Shown: one piece after another, positions 16,029 to 24,622 of the stretch
Layout: every line of letters starts with the position of its first letter
Numbering within the stretch: position 1 is the stretch's first letter
DNA from: Agromyces rhizosphaerae
Lineage (GTDB): Bacteria; Actinomycetota; Actinomycetes; Actinomycetales; Microbacteriaceae
Reading direction: 5' to 3'
Length of the DNA: 64,000 nt
Assembly: GCF_027925245.1 (NCBI RefSeq)
Contig: NZ_BSDP01000001.1
Coordinates: 1,860,001 to 1,924,000 of the forward strand
Notes under the pieces: model-generated
The model's database searches: none
What the model was told of the DNA's origin: nothing
The model's input: the letters and a program-made list of their open reading frames with translations, nothing else
Program-made: the position numbers and the translations under genes

Positions 16029-17165
16029 ATGACCATCACCGAGCACGAGGCGCGGGTCGCGCCCGAGCCCATCGACACAGAGAGCACGGCCGACACGGTC
16101 GACGACGCCGCAGTCGACGCCTTCGGCGAGCGCATGTTCGCGTCGATCCTCGGCGCGGTCGAGACGATGGCGGTGCACGTCGGCGGCCGGCTGGGCTGGT
16201 ACGACGCTCTCTCGGGCGGCGCCGCCCTGGCGGCCCCCGAGCTCGCCGCCCGCACCGACACCGATGCGCGCTACGCGCGGGAGTGGCTGGAGCAACAGGC
16301 ATCCGTCGGCATTCTCACCGTCGACGACCCCGCGGCGCCCGCCGACGAGCGTCGGTACTCGCTGCCGGCGCACGCCGAGCCGGTGCTGACCGACCGGAGG
16401 AACCTCGCCTACATCGCGCCGCTCGCGCGCATGTTCGCCGCCGCGAGCCAGGCGATGCCCGGCATCCTCGACGCGTACCGCACGGGCGGTGGCGTGAGCT
16501 GGCAGCAGTTCGGCGCCGACGCCCGCGAGTCGCAGGCCGAGGGCAACCGCCCCTGGTTCGACGCGATGCCCGCGGTGCTGGCCGACGTGCCGCACGTGCA
16601 CGAGGCGCTGTCGCGGCCGGATGCCCGCATCGCCGACGTCGGCATGGGCCTCGGTTGGTCGTCGATCGCGCTGGCGTCGGCGTACCCGCAGCTGCGGGTC
16701 GAGGGCTTCGACGTCGACACCGCCTCGGTGGTCGCCGCGGGCGAGAACGCGCGGGAGGCGGGCGTGGCCGATCGCGTGCGGTTCCAGGCGACGGATGCCG
16801 CCGAGCTGGCCGAGCACGGCCCGTTCGACGCGATCTTCGCCTTCGAGTGCATCCACGACCTGCCCCACCCGGTCGAGGTGCTGCGGGCGATGCGCGACGC
16901 CGTACGCCCGGGCGGCTCGGTCGTGATCATGGATGAGGCGGTCGCCGACGCCTTCGCGCCGAACGCCGGCGACCTCGACCGGCTGATGTACGGCTTCAGC
17001 CTGTTCGTCTGCCTGCCCGACGGCCGCTCGCACGGGTCGAGCGCCGCCACCGGCACCGTCATGCGCCCCGACACGCTGCGCGGGTACGCCCGCGAGGCCG
17101 GCTGGAGCGACGTGCGCGTGATCGTGCCCGAGTTCGGCTTCTGGCGCTTCTACGAGCTCATCTGA
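16029..17165 (+). CDS. SAM-dependent methyltransferase with N-terminal winged-helix domain
   Basis: The protein has 378 residues. The N-terminal domain (about 30-115) is a winged-helix/dimerisation fold with LAARTDTDARYAREWLEQQ. The C-terminal Rossmann methyltransferase shows motif I IADVGMGLGWSSIALA (about 199-214), then GFDVD, and a DAIFAFECIHDLPHP post-motif. It resembles O- or N-methyltransferases of the Rv2258c/hydroxyneurosporene type. The substrate is unknown. It shares its promoter architecture with the PQ-loop gene and lies beside the LuxR regulator, so these three probably form one module. Confidence 0.85.
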   Translation: MTITEHEARVAPEPIDTESTADTVDDAAVDAFGERMFASILGAVETMAVHVGGRLGWYDALSGGAALAAPELAARTDTDARYAREWLEQQASVGILTVDDPAAPADERRYSLPAHAEPVLTDRRNLAYIAPLARMFAAASQAMPGILDAYRTGGGVSWQQFGADARESQAEGNRPWFDAMPAVLADVPHVHEALSRPDARIADVGMGLGWSSIALASAYPQLRVEGFDVDTASVVAAGENAREAGVADRVRFQATDAAELAEHGPFDAIFAFECIHDLPHPVEVLRAMRDAVRPGGSVVIMDEAVADAFAPNAGDLDRLMYGFSLFVCLPDGRSHGSSAATGTVMRPDTLRGYAREAGWSDVRVIVPEFGFWRFYELI

Positions 17166-17208
17166 CGGATGCCTCGCACAGCCCGCCGTCCCGGGGCATG
17201 ATGGGCCC

Positions 17209-17646
17209 ATGCCAGCCGCCCATCGCCCCGGACTGCGGGTCACTGCCGGGCTCACGATTCCCGAGTCGGAGCTGACCTGGCGCTTCTCGCGGTCGTCGGG
17301 CCCGGGCGGGCAGGGCGTGAACACTGCCGACTCCCGGGTCGAGCTCGTGTGGGATGTCGCGGGCTCGACCGCGCTCTCGGCGCAGCAGCGCGAGCGCCTG
17401 CTCGACCGCCTGAGCGGTCGACTGGTGCACGGGGTGCTGACGATCGCCGCATCCGAGCACCGGGCCCAGCTGCGCAACCGGGACGCCGCCCGGGCGCGGC
17501 TCGCCGAGCTCGTCGGCGACGCCCTGCGCCCGCCGGCGCCGTCGCGCCGACCGACCAAGCCGAGCCGCGGCTCGAAGGAACGTCGCCTCAGCGCGAAGAA
17601 GCGCCGCACCGACGTCAAGCGCCTGCGGCGCCCGCCCGTCGACTGA
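17209..17646 (+). CDS. arfB: ArfB-type alternative ribosome-rescue factor (YaeJ)
   Basis: This 145-residue peptidyl-tRNA hydrolase has a release-factor catalytic domain with the GGQ motif in SSGPGGQGVNT (about residues 29-39) and a Lys/Arg-rich C-terminal tail that enters the empty mRNA channel of stalled ribosomes. Length and layout match ArfB. ATG 17209 lies 6 nt after a CATGAT box, suggesting a leaderless transcript. It is the last high-GC gene before the low-GC island. Confidence 0.9.
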   Translation: MPAAHRPGLRVTAGLTIPESELTWRFSRSSGPGGQGVNTADSRVELVWDVAGSTALSAQQRERLLDRLSGRLVHGVLTIAASEHRAQLRNRDAARARLAELVGDALRPPAPSRRPTKPSRGSKERRLSAKKRRTDVKRLRRPPVD

Positions 17647-17689
17647 CTCGCGCCCGGGCCGAGCCGCAGGTTACATCGTGTACGACGTG

Positions 17690-18367
17690 CTAGGTGGATG
17701 GCCGTAGATTGCTGGTGTCGAGCACGAATCCCTTTGCGGCGAGGCGCTCGAGCATCTGTCGTCTCTCCTGCGTGTCCGCCTCGTTGGGGTGCGAAGAGTT
17801 CGCGCCGTCTTCCCTAGGCGTCTTCATTGCAAACTCGAAGGCCCCGCGGTCAGGGTCTGAGAGCGAACTACTCGCGACGGTCAGGAACTCATCGAAGTGG
17901 AGCCGTGCACGGAGGTGCCTCTCCAACTCGGTCCGCTGAGCCTCCGCAGCCGAGCGGGTGCGAAAGCGGATCTCTTCTGCTTCGGCCCGCAGTTTCTCGG
18001 CCTCTGCTGTGTTCCGTTCGGCTTCTGCGTCAGCGGCCCGGCCCTCCGCCCTTCGTGCGGAGCTGTTGCTGAAAGTGTCCACGACAGTTGCGATGGCCTG
18101 TAAGCCCTTCACGAGTACCCACGACCATCCAGCGATGAGTATCCCGACTTCGAGCGGACTTCCGTAGTGTATGTGGGAGAGCTTCACCTCCCTCGGCAGT
18201 CGCCCAACGTGACCCACATACTCCACGCGGGCCATTAGCGTTGCGAGCTCGATCACAGATTCGACATCCGCCATGTCTTGCTCGAACCCAGCAAGCGTCA
18301 CGTTCGGCGACTCATTGATGATCAACGACACCGACGACGCCTGTGTGTTGGTACGAATGCCCGGCAT
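17690..18367 (-). CDS. Hypothetical protein with one membrane segment and a coiled coil (island)
   Basis: The product has 225 residues from ATG 18367; starts at 18412 or 18472 are possible and no clear Shine-Dalgarno decides. Residues 1-75 are soluble and include an IHYGSPLE element. About 79-98 (VGILIAGWSWVLVKGLQAIA) is hydrophobic. It is followed by a long Glu/Ala/Arg-rich coiled coil (about 110-160) and a polar C-terminus. I recognise no named family. Base composition is visibly poorer in GC than arfB next to it, marking the left end of the island. Confidence 0.6.
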   Translation of the reverse strand: MPGIRTNTQASSVSLIINESPNVTLAGFEQDMADVESVIELATLMARVEYVGHVGRLPREVKLSHIHYGSPLEVGILIAGWSWVLVKGLQAIATVVDTFSNSSARRAEGRAADAEAERNTAEAEKLRAEAEEIRFRTRSAAEAQRTELERHLRARLHFDEFLTVASSSLSDPDRGAFEFAMKTPREDGANSSHPNEADTQERRQMLERLAAKGFVLDTSNLRPST

Positions 18368-18540
18368 AGGCGGAGCATATCGTCGCTTGGGGCTCGAACT
18401 AGATGGCAACATGGCCGGCAAGTGGGCACGGCTCCTAGATATTGCTTCGCTGGAATGGTCGAGAGACAGCACGTCGCCAAGCGGGGCTTGCGTGCTTTGC
18501 GCCGCAAGGGCGCTCGCCGAGAGGGGGCACGTATCGACTC

Positions 18541-18650
18541 TGTGGCGCCGACAGCCACGCTGGCTACTCGGGCGCGCAGCTCGCGCAATTTGCTGTCTCC
18601 GCGCAACTGGCGGTCGAGGGCATGGCGTTCAGTGCCGGTGACTGCACAAT
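18541..18650 (+). pseudogene. Possible fragment of a LIV-type substrate-binding protein C-terminus
   Basis: One frame reads CGADSHAGYSGAQLAQ followed by FAVSAQ. The C-terminal part of the lipoprotein gene at 12595-12700 reads FGADSHSGYAGAQITQ followed by VVSGAQ. The DNA stretch GGCGCCGACAGCCAC is shared exactly. No start codon context or longer homology is visible on either side, so if real it is a decayed remnant. Coincidence cannot be excluded. The rest of 18368-18844 shows nothing I can support. Confidence 0.3.
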
Positions 18651-18840
18651 CGATGCGCTAGATGTACTGACCCGGATCGTTGTTGACGTAGGAGAGGCCT
18701 CCGGGCGGCCTGGGGTGAGATGCTTCTAGCGCGCTAACGCATGAGTGACGGACACCTCGGTGTCGTGTGGCCCCGGGGCGCACGTCCTGCACCGCATGTC
18801 AGCAGAGGCCAGTCTTGCCATGGATCACAATTGGACGTGA

Positions 18841-18930
18841 GAGCTCATCCACCAACGTCTTCCCGAACATGGCGCGAGGGAATCCAACGTGCGAGCTCTT
18901 CCAGCAACGTCTCCCGGAATATGGCGCGAG
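18841..18930. repeat. Imperfect 38-bp direct repeat at the 3' end of a gene
   Basis: Positions 18841-18878 and 18893-18930 (offset 52 bp) share GAGCTC, CAACGTCT and ATGGCGCGAG blocks and match at about 32 of 38 positions. The offset is not a multiple of three. The copy nearest the stop is therefore read in another frame and supplies the final residues and stop of the 18845-19525 gene. Confidence 0.65.
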
Positions 18931-19525
18931 CGAGCGAACTCGTCTCATCCGGCTCCCAAGATCTCGAGACCTCCTCTGGTGTGCGGCCCGCCGATAGTTG
19001 CTCTCGAATCCACACGCGGTCTCGGTCCTTGTCTGCTTCTCGCGCCGCCCTGTGCTGGGCCTGCCACGCCTCGTGGGCCTCGCGCCGTTCCTGAGTGCGA
19101 CGCGCCATGCACGGTTCGCAGATGTCCGACCAAGAGGTTCGACTCCTTATCCGGATCTCGGTGTCGCAGCCCCCAACGCACCAAACCACTACTTCGCTGG
19201 AGCCGGAATGCCTGTGCACAGCAGCCGCGCCTCCTTCTATCGCAAAGGCGTCGGAGATGTCTCGTGCCCTGATGTCGGGGTGATCCCAGTACAGCGCCCG
19301 GACAGTCTCTCGACTCACGTGTTGGTTGTTGAGATCCAAGGCCGAGCCATACCTCTGGATCATGGGACCTACGGCGTCACGTGCCAGTTGGAGGCGCCGT
19401 TCGGCTTCATCGCGGGCCGCTCGCGCAGCCGCAACTTCCGCGGCGGCCCGCCACATCTGGGCCTCACACTCAGCGATGAGTTCGGTCGAGGTACTCAATC
19501 GGTCTCGCCGGTCAACCCGTGCCAT
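18845..19525 (-). CDS. Hypothetical protein with coiled coil and zinc-ribbon-like cysteines (island)
   Basis: The product has 226 residues from ATG 19525. Residues 12-55 form an Ala/Arg/Glu-rich coiled coil. VSRETVRALYWDHPDIRARDISDAF (about 71-95) looks like a helix-turn-helix segment. CVGGC and CEPC, 16 residues apart, form a C4 zinc-ribbon-like unit, followed by a basic helical C-terminus. No family is recognised; a DNA- or RNA-binding role is possible. The 3' end is duplicated in the DNA (18841-18878 and 18893-18930), and the stop arises where the second copy is read out of frame. Confidence 0.6.
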   Translation of the reverse strand: MARVDRRDRLSTSTELIAECEAQMWRAAAEVAAARAARDEAERRLQLARDAVGPMIQRYGSALDLNNQHVSRETVRALYWDHPDIRARDISDAFAIEGGAAAVHRHSGSSEVVVWCVGGCDTEIRIRSRTSWSDICEPCMARRTQERREAHEAWQAQHRAAREADKDRDRVWIREQLSAGRTPEEVSRSWEPDETSSLARAIFRETLLEELARWIPSRHVREDVGG

Positions 19526-19740
19526 GTACGTAGAGTACTGATGTCCACCGACGCCTGACTGGCACTCAGGGCTGTAGGACGGCTGTAGGACGGTCTCTGC
19601 TCTGAACATGCGCGGCGGCAACATGGACGGCCCTTGTTGACAGCCTCGGCATATCGGATCATCGGCCCGGCCGCGCGTCAGGACTTCGCGTGATGGCGGC
19701 GTGCGGAGCGCAACCCGGGGTGGGTTGGCGAGTTAAAGAT

Positions 19741-19775
19741 GAAACCGTCGTGACCCAAGGATCTACGACGGTTTC
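19741..19775. promoter_or_regulatory. 11-bp perfect hairpin upstream of the Abi-like gene
   Basis: GAAACCGTCGT (19741-19751) and its complement (19765-19775) enclose a 13-nt loop. A second small hairpin, CAACCC/GGGTTG, lies at 19711-19727. They sit in the divergent 19526-19830 interval between the coiled-coil gene and the Abi-like gene. It could be an operator or a structured leader; a terminator role is less likely because no gene ends here. Confidence 0.45.
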
Positions 19776-19830
19776 CGAAACCCAAACGGCCGTTGCCGTG
19801 GGAATATGACCCCATACTATCCTCGCTAGC

Positions 19831-20580
19831 GTGATCCCACAACTGCATCCGGCCGAGCAGACGGCGCTTGTCCAGAGTCTTGCCAAGCAACGTCTTCGGC
19901 GATTCCGGGCTGCCACCGCAGGTGACAAGGATGCCGTCGCGCTGTACCTCATCGATGCAGAACTTGCAGCGAATCTCCATGCTGGCGTGAGATTCGCGGA
20001 GGTCGCTCTGCGGGAGACCATTCACCGCTCGCTCGCAGCACAGTACGGCGAGCGATGGTTTCAGAACCAGAGAGAACTGCTGGACGCAACCGCAGACGAG
20101 GCGTTCTCTGAGGCCGAGGCCGCCGTAGGTGTTAACGCTCCGTCGGGCAAGATCATCGCCCAGGTGATGCTGGGCACATGGGTCAACCTGCTAGGCAGGG
20201 GGGACAAGAGGTCAGACGGGTCGCGTGCCTACTACGTCCGGGATCTCTGGGAACCCGCGCTCAAGCACAGGCTCTCGGCGCCACGCAGGGATATTGCGCG
20301 ACTCGCGCAACGCGTCAACTGGGCACGCAACCGCATCAGCCATTGCGAACCGGTTGTGTTCGGATGCCCCATGCCCGGACTGGGAACCGACGGTGTTCAG
20401 GTTCGTCGTTCGCCAGCACTGATCTTCGCCGATGTGCAGAACCTGCTGCGGTTCACGACTTTGAACTTCGCTGGCTGGCTCGATCGATGGGAAACCACAC
20501 ACGGGCTATGCGCACACCCACTCGTGGAACGAGCACTAGATCACATTGCTACCGACAAGACCATCCAGCTTGAGCGATAG
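19831..20580 (+). CDS. Abi-family (abortive-infection-like) protein with HEPN motif
   Basis: The protein has 249 residues. The layout matches actinobacterial Abi-like proteins: AGVRFAEVALRETIHRSLAAQ (51-71), QVMLGTWVNLLGRGDKR (111-127), LWEPALKHRL (139-148) and the diagnostic NWARNRISHCEPVV (163-176). Within that last block R166-x4-H171 is the HEPN ribonuclease signature. HEPN/Abi proteins cleave RNA or stop growth on phage infection in characterised systems; activity here is inferred. The start is GTG 19831, 11 nt after a TACTAT -10 box (19814-19819). It is convergent with the SIR2 gene. Confidence 0.75.
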   Translation: MIPQLHPAEQTALVQSLAKQRLRRFRAATAGDKDAVALYLIDAELAANLHAGVRFAEVALRETIHRSLAAQYGERWFQNQRELLDATADEAFSEAEAAVGVNAPSGKIIAQVMLGTWVNLLGRGDKRSDGSRAYYVRDLWEPALKHRLSAPRRDIARLAQRVNWARNRISHCEPVVFGCPMPGLGTDGVQVRRSPALIFADVQNLLRFTTLNFAGWLDRWETTHGLCAHPLVERALDHIATDKTIQLER

Positions 20581-20660
20581 CCGATCGAGGTCCCAGATGC
20601 GGGATGACGGGTGAGGCGTTGCCAAGGACGGCGCTGTCCGGCAAGAGTCGGCTCGGGACA

Positions 20661-20718
20661 CGAGAACCTCCGGTTCAGGGGGTAGTGGAAGCAGTTCCAC
20701 TCCGCCGGGAGGTTCTCG
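20661..20718. terminator. Bidirectional terminator-like hairpin between Abi and SIR2 genes
   Basis: CGAGAACCTCC (20661-20671) pairs perfectly with 20708-20718. An inner AGTGGAA/TTCCACT stem (20684-20690 with 20695-20701) has a 4-nt loop. It sits between the ends of two convergent genes. The remainder of 20581-20776 shows nothing else. Confidence 0.6.
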
Positions 20719-20776
20719 TAGCGTCACGGCATCCAGGTCAAAGAATATCCCTGGGCACTACCCATGGTTCCACTGC

Positions 20777-23700
20777 TCAAGTCGGTTCGTCTAGGAAGCC
20801 CCTCGCACGCAAGGCGTCCACGAGCGGACCAGCGACTTCATCGCCCAGTTCCGATCGAATCAAATCAACGAGCCGACGAACTCGGTAGGAAAGACCAAAT
20901 CCGCTTCGGACTGTGTTCCTTGCACGTGCCGCGAAGAACTCGACCAACTCTGGCCCGTGGGCGGCGAGGACTCCGGCCGGAAAGTCGGTCAGAACGGACT
21001 GCTCGCCAAACCCGGGGGCCCGCCCGTCAAAAAGCGCGATGCCATCGGGGATAGCGGTGCCGCAAAATGGGACGGCGTCAGCCCAGCACGCGAGCTCATC
21101 TGCTGATGCGATACGCGGGACTCCATTGAGTCGATCATGGACGTGAGCGCGCAACCACCGCTCCCAAATCGCCGCGCCATCAACCCGATCAACGCGGAGA
21201 AGTCTAGTGATTGACCCCGCGAAGCGCTCCGCGTACGCACCGTTCTCCGAAAGCACACTTCGGTCAAGTAGCCCCTGACGCTCTTCGTTCGTGACGCCCG
21301 AAAACGAAGCGACCGAAACCACGACGCCGAAGAACTGCTGCCGGATCGTCTCTTCAACGATGCTCCCGAGTCGATCCCATGCAGCCACCATTGCGTCAAG
21401 CAGACCTGCCGCGAGCAATCTGTCGTTGTATCGCGGGTGGTGCAGGAACGCGTTCCAGACGAGCGCAGCGCTCTCGGCGTCGTTGAACAGCGGGAGAAGG
21501 TGCGCAGAGGCAAAGTCGGCGTCTGCCATAAACAGGAAGAACAACTGGCTCGTGAACGCGGGACGTGTCGCGTCGAGGGCGTGGGATGGGCCGGCTAGAA
21601 GCTGAATCACCGCCTCTTGCTCCTCTTCGTTGAGGCCAGCCCAAACGTCTCGGTCCTGCCTCCAACGCCTATCGATTTCGGTCAGCCAGTAGAGGGCAAG
21701 GCTCCCAGGCCACGAGTTCAGATACAAAGGTGCCAACGACATCACGTCAACACCTTGGGCATGACTAAACGCACTACCATGTGCAAGCCAAAGCGCCCGC
21801 GCCATGGCTCGCATGTTCTTCAGCGAGTCATCTTCAACATCATCGACTCGCTTTCGTACCTGCTCAACTAGGAATCGACCAACCTGAAAGGCCGCCTCAG
21901 CGTCTGGCACAAGCGTGCTCGTCCTCTCAATAGCAACGAGTGCTGAAGAATTGAGATCAGCTTTCGACCATCCAGCCACGATTGCGCGAAGCATCTCAGC
22001 CTGTCGCGGCTGATCTGCGACCTGCAAGAGGACTTCGTCCCACAGGCTGTCACCAATCGATGCGTCGCTCTCTACCGACTGCGTGAGCAAAGAAAGCGTG
22101 TCACGCCAGGTCGGCTCATCGAACGCCCGCTCAGAGAAGTCTCTCGAGAGCAGATCCGCGAGTGTCGTCGCGGCATCGGCGCGGATGCCAGCCGTGAACT
22201 CGGATGGATCTACGGGCAGTCGACCGCCCCATGTGCCGGACGACATCCATGTGTCGAAGTCCGGATGATCTCTCGGAGCAAAGTCCTGGTTCGCTTGTCG
22301 GATGGCCTCGAGAGCGGAGCTTGCCTCTACCCACGACGGCGCGTGGGCGACCAGCCACACTAGCAAGTTGTACTTGCCGTACTCCACGTGCCGATCGCGA
22401 TCAGGAGATTCCGCGGGGAGATCCGGCCCGACCATTACGGTCTCGAGCACCCGCCCTCGAGTCTCGCTGGATGCACCGGCGACGCTGGCAGCTAGGACGG
22501 CATAGGTTTCATGCTTCAGACCGTCCTCGTAGAGATCGCTTCGGTCCAGCAGCCATTCGAGCTTGGAATTCGAGTCGAGATCCGAATCTACCGCCGTCAG
22601 GTGTAGAGCGACTCGCTGGAAGAGTTGGCGCCCAGTTGCCCACCATCTACCGGGCAGGTCCCGTTGAGTTGCATACACTCGAAGACCGAAGTCGCGCAGT
22701 GCATCGATGATCGCATCGATGGGCTCGCGGAACTCATCCTGCGGATGCGGTTCAATCGCCGAACGACCGAATGAAAGCGCGTCCCAACCGGGCTCCCCAC
22801 GATATGTATCGAGCAGGTCATAGGCCGCGGTCAATGCCTCCTCGAGCGCGAGACCCAGCGATTGATCCCCGGGCCGCGCCGCTTGAACTGCAGCGGACAG
22901 GTGAGGGGTTAGCGCATACTCGTCGCCATGCCAACTGACGTCGGCGTCGGGCACGGCCGTCGGGGTCTCGGGCTCCTCGAGGAACCATCGAGGCTTGAGG
23001 ACCAGAAACGGGCGGATAGCGAAACGCAGGACGGAAACACTTCGCGGCGCTGCGCCGGGAACGAACGGAAGCAACACGTCCGATCGCGCGGGCGCGGTAA
23101 ACCCGTGCACCGACGTCGCGAGAAAGGCGCGCCACCGTGCTCCTGCTGTCGGGTCTGCCTGATCTAACTCCTCAACGGAGAAGCCAGCCGTTGTGAACAA
23201 CGGTTCCGCGAACGTCTGGCCGAGGCGCTGCACAGTCTGAAGTGCGGCTCCATGCAAGCCTGGGGCAGCGAGGAACGTGCGGCAGAACCATTTCCCTAGG
23301 ATGGCCGAGGCCTCGTCCACGTCCCCGGGCTCAAAGAGCTCTCTGAAACCCGCGAAACTCTCCAGCCAGCGAAGCCACTCGAGCTTCAGCTCAGTCGACT
23401 CGGACGTGGTCGCCTTTGCAAAGTCGGAAGCACCCTCACGGCAAGTTAGCCGCTCAATCAGATAGTCGCGATCCACCGGAGTAAGAGTCGGACCAGCGGA
23501 AACGATCTCCTGGATCCGGGCGCCATGCTCGATCTGTCCCATCCGAGCGCGGACATCCCACGCTATGAGGGCTCGAACGAGCGCCCCATGATCATGACCC
23601 GACACCGGGTACGCCACGGGCCGGACGCCGAGTCGTTTCCACTTGATGTCATGTGCGCTGTCGGCGCTGGTTAGGGCAAAGCGGGGGGTGCCAGAAGGCA

Positions 23701-24328
23701 GGCCTAGTGCGAGATAACGCATGATCGGGTCGTCGTGACTATAGCCAATGAAGACGACGGTGAACCGCTGGAACATAGGCAATAGAAACCGCGTCGCCCA
23801 TGCAGCGGTGAGGTAGGCGCGGCCGAAGTCTTGATCGGTGAGAACAAGTTCGCGCGGATGCCGTGTCACCGAGCCGTGAAGGTGTACGAGCCCTTCAAAG
23901 TCATCCCCGAGAGGTAGCGCCGGTCCGATCCACTTGTCCGCAATAGCGATGCCCTCACTAGCAGCTGCTGAGGCAAGATGGTCATCGAAGTTGGTCGTCA
24001 CCACCCTCAAGGAGCCTGTGGCAGAAGCTAGTCGGACGATAGCGCCGTGGGTCGAGTTCGGCATTGAGTTGGCAGTCGAGATGATGTCTCGAGTGTGACC
24101 GTGGGCGTCGAAATCATCCGGCATCGAGCCGAGGAAATAGTCGATCGCGACCGCGTCGTCGTATGGGACGCGAGCTAGGACCGCCAACTTCTCGGCGAGC
24201 ACCCCAAACAGCGGAAGATCTGAAGGGGGTGCAACGCTTGCTCCTGCACCAACGAAGAACACGAGGCGACCTTCTGCCTGTGCGGCGAGCACTTCATCGG
24301 GCAGTTCAACATCACCGGTGATCCACAT
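20777..24328 (-). CDS. Large SIR2-domain protein, candidate anti-phage NADase (Dsr/DUF4020-like)
   Basis: The protein has 1183 residues. The N-terminal SIR2-like domain is intact: FFVGAGAS (24-31), TTNFDDH (111-117), HLHGS with the expected catalytic His151, and FIGYSHDDPIM (193-203). About 900 residues of helical, repeat-like sequence follow, with no recognised motif and no P-loop. The size and layout match defence sirtuins with a DUF4020-type C-terminal region; in Dsr and similar systems the SIR2 domain depletes NAD+ once the C-terminal part senses phage protein. The DUF4020 assignment is from memory of layout, not a search. The ATG overlaps the stop of a small upstream ORF (TAATG). Confidence 0.8.
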   Translation of the reverse strand: MWITGDVELPDEVLAAQAEGRLVFFVGAGASVAPPSDLPLFGVLAEKLAVLARVPYDDAVAIDYFLGSMPDDFDAHGHTRDIISTANSMPNSTHGAIVRLASATGSLRVVTTNFDDHLASAAASEGIAIADKWIGPALPLGDDFEGLVHLHGSVTRHPRELVLTDQDFGRAYLTAAWATRFLLPMFQRFTVVFIGYSHDDPIMRYLALGLPSGTPRFALTSADSAHDIKWKRLGVRPVAYPVSGHDHGALVRALIAWDVRARMGQIEHGARIQEIVSAGPTLTPVDRDYLIERLTCREGASDFAKATTSESTELKLEWLRWLESFAGFRELFEPGDVDEASAILGKWFCRTFLAAPGLHGAALQTVQRLGQTFAEPLFTTAGFSVEELDQADPTAGARWRAFLATSVHGFTAPARSDVLLPFVPGAAPRSVSVLRFAIRPFLVLKPRWFLEEPETPTAVPDADVSWHGDEYALTPHLSAAVQAARPGDQSLGLALEEALTAAYDLLDTYRGEPGWDALSFGRSAIEPHPQDEFREPIDAIIDALRDFGLRVYATQRDLPGRWWATGRQLFQRVALHLTAVDSDLDSNSKLEWLLDRSDLYEDGLKHETYAVLAASVAGASSETRGRVLETVMVGPDLPAESPDRDRHVEYGKYNLLVWLVAHAPSWVEASSALEAIRQANQDFAPRDHPDFDTWMSSGTWGGRLPVDPSEFTAGIRADAATTLADLLSRDFSERAFDEPTWRDTLSLLTQSVESDASIGDSLWDEVLLQVADQPRQAEMLRAIVAGWSKADLNSSALVAIERTSTLVPDAEAAFQVGRFLVEQVRKRVDDVEDDSLKNMRAMARALWLAHGSAFSHAQGVDVMSLAPLYLNSWPGSLALYWLTEIDRRWRQDRDVWAGLNEEEQEAVIQLLAGPSHALDATRPAFTSQLFFLFMADADFASAHLLPLFNDAESAALVWNAFLHHPRYNDRLLAAGLLDAMVAAWDRLGSIVEETIRQQFFGVVVSVASFSGVTNEERQGLLDRSVLSENGAYAERFAGSITRLLRVDRVDGAAIWERWLRAHVHDRLNGVPRIASADELACWADAVPFCGTAIPDGIALFDGRAPGFGEQSVLTDFPAGVLAAHGPELVEFFAARARNTVRSGFGLSYRVRRLVDLIRSELGDEVAGPLVDALRARGFLDEPT

Positions 24329-24480
24329 TAGCCGATCAAAGCCTCATTCATTGCAAGGAGTTGCGCCTCGTTGTCTCCGCGCGGCCTGTTTGCTTCCGCC
24401 CAATGGGGCTGCACCAGACACCTGTGGGGCTTCGGCTTCGCTGACCGCGCCATCTCGAACTCTCTCACACGGAGCGTCAT
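24328..24480 (-). CDS. Small ORF (50 codons) translationally coupled to the SIR2 gene
   Basis: ATG 24480 (or 24453) opens a frame of 50 (or 41) residues. The product is basic in its first half (MARSAKPKPHR) and ends NEAQLLAMNEALIG. Its TAA overlaps the SIR2 ATG by one base. AGGAG precedes ATG 24480 closely, and GAGAG precedes 24453 at better spacing. No family is recognised. It could be a leader that sets SIR2 translation, or a small partner of the defence protein. Confidence 0.45.
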   Translation of the reverse strand: MTLRVREFEMARSAKPKPHRCLVQPHWAEANRPRGDNEAQLLAMNEALIG

Positions 24481-24622
24481 AGCTCCTGACTCTCACCACA
24501 CGGAAAAACTCACGTTACCCCGGCGCAGAGAATTGTGCGGGGAGGTAGGTGCCGTGAGTCGCCCTACGGTTCGGGCGCGCGTACTGTACGAAGGACCATG
24601 ACGCGATGGAGGCGAGAACCAC

